Shown: positions 1 to 5,714 of the stretch, in pieces | Position numbering within the stretch: position 1 is the first letter of the stretch | Layout: every line of letters begins with the position of its first letter | Source: DASCNA01 sp036011305 | GTDB taxonomy: Bacteria > Verrucomicrobiota > Lentisphaeria > Victivallales > GWF2-38-69 | NCBI GenBank assembly: GCA_036011305.1 | Contig: DASCNA010000299.1 | Location: forward strand, 1-5,714 | DNA: 5,714 nt | Reading direction: 5' to 3' | Made by a program: the position numbers and the translations under genes | Notes under the pieces: generated by a model | The model's input: the letters and a program-made list of their open reading frames with translations, nothing else | What the model was told of the DNA's origin: nothing | Database searches by the model: none

Positions 1-23
1 ATTAGTTTTATTTATTTGTTCAC

Positions 24-30
24 AAAAAAA
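24..30 (-). terminator. T-run at the 3' end of the operon, possible terminator tract
   Basis: Seven T residues on the minus strand directly follow the 5S 3' end. No separate local GC-rich hairpin lies between 5S and this run, so it is not a textbook intrinsic terminator on its own. The GC-rich 5S terminal helix directly in front of it could play the stem role, which is inference. A conventional terminator may lie beyond the left edge of the window. Confidence 0.4.
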
Positions 31-150
31 GACCCTGGCATCGTGCTACTCTCCCACACTCTTAAATGCAGTACCATCGCCGCAGAAACGCTTAACTTCC
101 GTGTTCGGGATGAGAACGGGTGTTTCCATTTCGCTATAGACACCAGGGTC
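31..150 (-). rRNA. rrf: 5S ribosomal RNA
   Basis: This is the 5S rRNA of the large ribosomal subunit and the last gene of the operon. The two ends form a perfect 8-bp terminal helix (GACCCTGG at the 5' end against CCAGGGTC at the 3' end), which fixes the ends to within a few bases and gives a length of about 120 nt, normal for bacterial 5S. The interior carries familiar 5S segments, such as the stretch reading CCCATCCCGAAC-like on the minus strand around positions 103-115. It lies about 120 nt downstream of 23S in the usual 16S-23S-5S order. A/T runs flank it on both sides, at 24-30 and 151-156. The mature ends could be a few bases inside the helix ends given here. Confidence 0.97.
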
Positions 151-272
151 AAAAAATCAAAAAAATTGGAAGGAATATAAGATCATTTATTACATATTAG
201 TTATTATAAAGTAACTTGAGATTTCTTTGCTTTTCTCTCATAAGTAGTAAAAAACAACTGATGAGAGAAAAG
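151..272 (-). other. 23S-5S intergenic spacer
   Basis: This is a very A/T-rich transcribed spacer with no tRNA and no ORF. Its right part holds the 3' flank of 23S with a strong hairpin (230-272). Its left end holds two A-runs on the plus strand (151-156 and 159-165), read as T-runs just upstream of 5S. An octamer at 172-179 (GGAATATA) is complementary to 3295-3302 in the 23S 5' flank and could form the outermost part of the 23S precursor stalk. That last point is weak because the sequence is so A/T-rich. Confidence 0.8.
230..272 (-). repeat. 12-bp perfect inverted repeat just after the 23S 3' end
   Basis: CTTTTCTCTCAT at 230-241 and ATGAGAGAAAAG at 261-272 are exact inverted repeats separated by 19 bases. 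In the precursor RNA this is a 12-bp hairpin whose stem begins next to the mature 23S 3' end, a position typical of RNase III or other maturation sites. It has no adjacent T-run, so it is not a terminator. Bases 247-259 inside the loop are complementary to the 23S 5' flank at 3249-3262. Confidence 0.8.
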
Positions 273-3215
<2,943 letters not shown>

Positions 3216-3330
3216 ACCAAGAAAAATCTTGATTGTTTATTATTGCAAAGTTGTTTCTTTACCCTTTATAGTAATAAATAGTTATATATGAAAATATATT
3301 CCATACTCCAAATTTTCAAAGAACTGTTAA
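3216..3330 (-). other. tRNA-Ile to 23S spacer
   Basis: This short A/T-rich transcribed spacer contains a boxA-like motif at 3313-3325 right after tRNA-Ile. It also has a possible 7-bp hairpin at 3287-3305 (TATGGAA against TTTCATA in the RNA, one G-U pair), the segment 3249-3262 that is complementary to the 23S 3' flank, and a small hairpin at 3218-3231 (CAAGA, four-base loop, TCTTG) next to the mature 23S 5' end. These elements are most simply read as antitermination and precursor-processing signals. Confidence 0.75.
3313..3325 (-). promoter_or_regulatory. boxA-like antitermination motif in the 16S-23S spacer
   Basis: The minus strand reads AGTTCTTTGAAAA, close to the conserved rrn boxA core (TGCTCTTTAACA in E. 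coli, GTTCTTTGAAAA-type in many other bacteria). In known rrn operons, boxA RNA is bound by NusB-NusE (S10) and prevents Rho-dependent termination. A boxA in the 16S-23S spacer, just before 23S, is the expected place for a second loading site. Its core is shared with the leader copy at 5352-5363. Confidence 0.75.
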
Positions 3331-3407
3331 TGGTGGGCGTACCTGGACTTGAACCAGGGACCTCGTCCTTATCAGGGACGCGCTCTAACCAGCTGAGCTA
3401 TACGCCC
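3331..3407 (-). tRNA. ileT: tRNA-Ile (anticodon GAU)
   Basis: This 77-nt tRNA folds as a full cloverleaf. The acceptor stem GGGCGTA pairs with TACGCCC, the discriminator is A, and CCA is encoded at 3331-3333. The anticodon stem CGTCC/GGACG encloses the loop CTGATAA, giving anticodon GAT (plus-strand bases 3371-3373), which reads AUC and AUU isoleucine codons. The T arm is CCTGG-TTCAAGT-CCAGG. It is the second spacer tRNA in transcript order, 47 nt after tRNA-Ala, and would be released from the rRNA precursor by RNase P and 3' processing. The symbol follows E. coli usage for spacer tRNA-Ile(GAU). Confidence 0.98.
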
Positions 3408-3415
3408 ATTAATAC

Positions 3416-3440
3416 CGGTCCTGATTAAATTACCAGACCG
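3416..3440 (-). repeat. Hairpin in the spacer between the two tRNAs
   Basis: CGGT (3416-3419) and CTG (3421-3423) pair with CAG (3434-3436) and ACCG (3437-3440). This gives a 7-bp stem with one bulged base and a 10-base loop in the 47-nt spacer between tRNA-Ile and tRNA-Ala. It probably separates the two tRNA precursors for processing, which is inference. Confidence 0.55.
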
Positions 3441-3454
3441 CTCCATTATAAATC

Positions 3455-3531
3455 TGGTGGAGCTAAAGGGACTCGAACCCTTGACATTCAGCTTGCAAAG
3501 CTGACGCTCTAGCCAACTGAGCTATAGCCCC
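3455..3531 (-). tRNA. alaT: tRNA-Ala (anticodon UGC)
   Basis: This 77-nt tRNA folds as a full cloverleaf. The acceptor stem GGGGCTA pairs with TAGCTCC and includes the G3-U70 wobble pair that marks alanine tRNAs for alanyl-tRNA synthetase. The discriminator is A and CCA is encoded at 3455-3457. The anticodon stem TCAGC/GCTGA encloses the loop TTTGCAA, giving anticodon TGC (plus-strand bases 3495-3497), which reads GCN alanine codons. The T loop is TTCGAGT. It is the first tRNA after 16S. In most bacteria with both spacer tRNAs, Ile comes first, so the order here is swapped. The symbol follows E. coli usage for spacer tRNA-Ala(UGC). Confidence 0.98.
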
Positions 3532-3561
3532 AAAATTTTTAACTCCTTCTTACAGTCTTTC

Positions 3562-3591
3562 GACTTAAAAATTGAATTGTGCGGATAACCC
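3562..3591 (-). other. 3' arm of the 16S precursor stalk
   Basis: This arm is complementary to 5322-5351 in the leader over about 30 bp without gaps. The central 19 positions are perfect Watson-Crick pairs, followed by a U-G and two G-C pairs on one side and an 8-bp segment with several G-U pairs on the other. The two arms flank 16S and would bring its ends together as the duplex that RNase III cuts in known rrn operons. The role is inferred from position and complementarity. Confidence 0.85.
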
Positions 3592-3641
3592 TTGACAAAG
3601 TTTCCTTTGCCCTCATCCCAATTTAATGGGAGTTCAACCGT

Positions 3642-3676
3642 ATCCAAACTGTTGATCTTATGACCGGTGTTTGGAT
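3642..3676 (-). repeat. 8-bp inverted repeat just after the 16S 3' end
   Basis: ATCCAAAC (3642-3649) and GTTTGGAT (3669-3676) are perfect inverted repeats with a 19-base loop, starting about 10 nt beyond the mature 16S 3' end. There is no T-run, so it is not a terminator. It is likely a structural or maturation element of the 16S precursor. Confidence 0.6.
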
Positions 3677-3678
3677 TA

Positions 3679-5208
<1,530 letters not shown>

Positions 5209-5216
5209 TAAAAGTT

Positions 5217-5234
5217 AAATACCCGAAGGTATCT
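5217..5234 (-). repeat. UUCG-tetraloop hairpin next to the 16S 5' end
   Basis: The RNA reads ATACC-TTCG-GGTAT, extended by one G-U and one A-U pair to 7 bp. The C(UUCG)G tetraloop is exceptionally stable and sits about 9 nt upstream of the mature 16S 5' end. This suggests a folding nucleus or processing guide, which is inference. Confidence 0.7.
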
Positions 5235-5249
5235 TTTTACATATGTAAG

Positions 5250-5279
5250 AGTTCTCATCTATTTCATTTAATAAGAACT
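5250..5279 (-). repeat. 10-bp leader hairpin
   Basis: AGTTCTTATT and GATGAGAACT pair over 10 bp, including two G-U pairs, around a 10-base loop. It lies between the stalk and the 16S start and is probably a structural element of the precursor that is removed during maturation. Confidence 0.5.
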
Positions 5280-5321
5280 ACTAAACTAGTATGTTTATTT
5301 TGTTTTTCTCAAATTAATTGC

Positions 5322-5351
5322 GGATTATCCGCACAATTCAATTCTCAAATC
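5322..5351 (-). other. 5' arm of the 16S precursor stalk
   Basis: This arm pairs with 3562-3591 over about 30 bp, enclosing 16S. It starts directly at the end of boxA. The inner part is also self-complementary: GCGGA and TCCGC around TAA (5320-5332) can form a short hairpin, with an extra AATT/AATT pairing across a two-base bulge. The arm could therefore fold locally before its partner is transcribed. Confidence 0.85.
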
Positions 5352-5363
5352 TTTCAATGAACA
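5352..5363 (-). promoter_or_regulatory. Leader boxA antitermination motif
   Basis: The minus strand reads TGTTCATTGAAA, a boxA-type sequence (compare TGCTCTTTAACA in E. coli and the GTTCTTTGAAAA copy at 3313-3325). It sits between a hairpin (5364-5389) and the stalk arm, the same relative place as boxA in characterised rrn leaders. Expected partners are NusB-S10, with NusA and NusG, to suppress premature Rho termination of the untranslated transcript. Confidence 0.75.
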
Positions 5364-5389
5364 CCGCGTTTTGCATGTAACAAAAGCGG
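5364..5389 (-). promoter_or_regulatory. boxB-like leader hairpin upstream of boxA
   Basis: In the RNA, CCGC-TTTTG pairs with CAAAA-GCGG around the loop TTACATG, a 9-bp stem with a single bulged C. It directly abuts boxA on the downstream side, the order boxB-boxA known from E. coli rrn leaders. The sequence itself is not the E. coli boxB, so the assignment rests on structure and position. Confidence 0.6.
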
Positions 5390-5485
5390 ACTTTTAAAAT
5401 AGTCAGTTTAATTAACTTTACAAACCAAATTGTTAAGTTTTTTAAACTTTTTTCTGAAAAGTCGTTTGATTAAAAACGAGCTTCT

Positions 5486-5513
5486 AAGATAACAGAATAA
5501 ATCATTCCGTCAA
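5486..5513 (-). promoter_or_regulatory. Proximal rRNA promoter candidate (P2-like)
   Basis: The -35 element TTGACG (5508-5513, 5 of 6 consensus bases) and the -10 element TATCTT (5486-5491, 4 of 6) are separated by 16 bases. The stretch upstream (about 5514-5545) consists of A and T tracts that resemble an UP element for the RNA polymerase alpha C-terminal domain. The predicted start is near 5479. The distance to boxA, about 115 nt, is plausible for an rrn promoter. Confidence 0.5.
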
Positions 5514-5523
5514 ATCATTTCGT

Positions 5524-5541
5524 AAACTTTTATTAAAGTTT
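5524..5541. repeat. AAACTTT inverted repeat inside the UP-like tract
   Basis: AAACTTT and AAAGTTT flank TATT, a perfect 7-bp inverted repeat. A related repeat, AAGTTT-TTT-AAACTT, lies at 5435-5449 and is followed on the plus strand by a T-run. Both are A/T-only except for one G-C pair each, so they would make weak hairpins. They may be protein-binding or bending sites, or chance in such A/T-rich DNA. Confidence 0.4.
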
Positions 5542-5601
5542 TTTCTATATCAAATTAATGATAATAAAAATGATCAAATCAGTATCCAAAAACTGAAGCT
5601 A

Positions 5602-5645
5602 TACTGCTATATACAATGCAGTACATCTTGTGGTTCCCGAACACA
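5602..5645. repeat. Two small inverted repeats between the promoter candidates
   Basis: TACTGC (5602-5607) and GCAGTA (5618-5623) are a perfect 6-bp repeat with a 10-base loop. Next to it, 5629-5645 can form a 6-bp hairpin with one bulge around CCCG. This is the only GC-containing island in the upstream region. If the distal promoter is used, both would lie at the very 5' end of its transcript. They could instead be operator sites or remnants of an upstream gene end. Confidence 0.4.
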
Positions 5646-5652
5646 GAATTTT

Positions 5653-5680
5653 AAAGTAACACCATATATACTCTTGTCAA
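5653..5680 (-). promoter_or_regulatory. Distal rRNA promoter candidate (P1-like)
   Basis: A perfect -35 element TTGACA (5675-5680) is followed after 16 bases by a weak -10, TACTTT (5653-5658). A TATATA run lies inside the spacer. The DNA upstream to the window edge (5681-5714) is almost pure A/T with A and T runs, as expected of an UP element. Strong -35 and UP parts with a poor -10 make this less certain than a consensus promoter. Confidence 0.4.
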
Positions 5681-5714
5681 ATTAAAATAAATCTTTTTTA
5701 AGAAAAAAATAAAT

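Larger units (their letters stand above)
5209..5479 (-). other. Transcribed leader of the rRNA operon
   Basis: This untranslated A/T-rich leader, roughly 270 nt if transcription starts from the nearer promoter candidate, contains a chain of local structures between the promoter and 16S. In transcript order these are a boxB-like hairpin (5364-5389), boxA (5352-5363), the 5' stalk arm (5322-5351), a 10-bp hairpin (5250-5279), a 12-base palindrome (5237-5248) and a UUCG hairpin (5217-5234). No ORF with a ribosome-binding site is visible. The transcription start is inferred, not seen. Confidence 0.7.

Noticed and set aside
5403..5431. A third promoter-like pair on the minus strand (TTTGTA, 17 bases, TATTTT)
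   Set aside because: The -35 matches only 3 of 6 consensus bases, and such pairs are expected by chance in DNA this rich in A/T.
5435..5453. Plus-strand terminator-like hairpin AAGTTT-TTT-AAACTT followed by Ts
   Set aside because: The stem is only 6 bp with a single G-C pair and a 3-base loop, and there is no plus-strand gene in front of it, so I did not call it a terminator.

Overview
The window holds one complete bacterial ribosomal RNA operon, transcribed entirely from the minus strand (right to left). In transcript order it contains an AT-rich promoter and leader region (about 5714-5209), 16S rRNA (about 5208-3687), tRNA-Ala with anticodon UGC (3531-3455), tRNA-Ile with anticodon GAU (3407-3331), 23S rRNA (about 3215-273) and 5S rRNA (150-31). 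A T-run follows at the left edge. I see no protein-coding gene. All the long open frames lie inside 16S or 23S rRNA sequence and are shadows of RNA genes.

The organism is a bacterium. The 16S has the universal bacterial signatures and an intact anti-Shine-Dalgarno. Several stretches look like the Planctomycetes-Verrucomicrobia-Chlamydiae (PVC) superphylum and neighbouring candidate phyla such as Omnitrophota. This is a judgement from remembered signatures, not a database search, and the exact phylum stays open. The spacers and leader are much richer in A+T than the rRNA genes, which suggests a low-GC genome.

The non-genic DNA is highly structured. The leader has two sigma70-type promoter candidates with A/T tracts upstream of each. 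After them come a boxB-like hairpin, a boxA-like antitermination motif directly next to it, and the 5' arm of a roughly 30-bp stalk that closes around 16S. The 3' arm of that stalk lies between 16S and tRNA-Ala. A second boxA-like motif follows tRNA-Ile. The 23S ends pair through an 11-bp terminal helix. A 12-bp local hairpin just after the 23S 3' end presents a loop complementary to the 23S 5' flank. Together these parts would keep RNA polymerase elongating through an untranslated operon and direct the cutting of the precursor into 16S, tRNAs, 23S and 5S.

I did not find an undescribed genetic system. The points most worth a second look are the Ala-then-Ile tRNA order, which is opposite to the usual Ile-Ala order, the possible hairpin-loop/flank pairing at the 23S ends, and the compact boxB-boxA-stalk arrangement.
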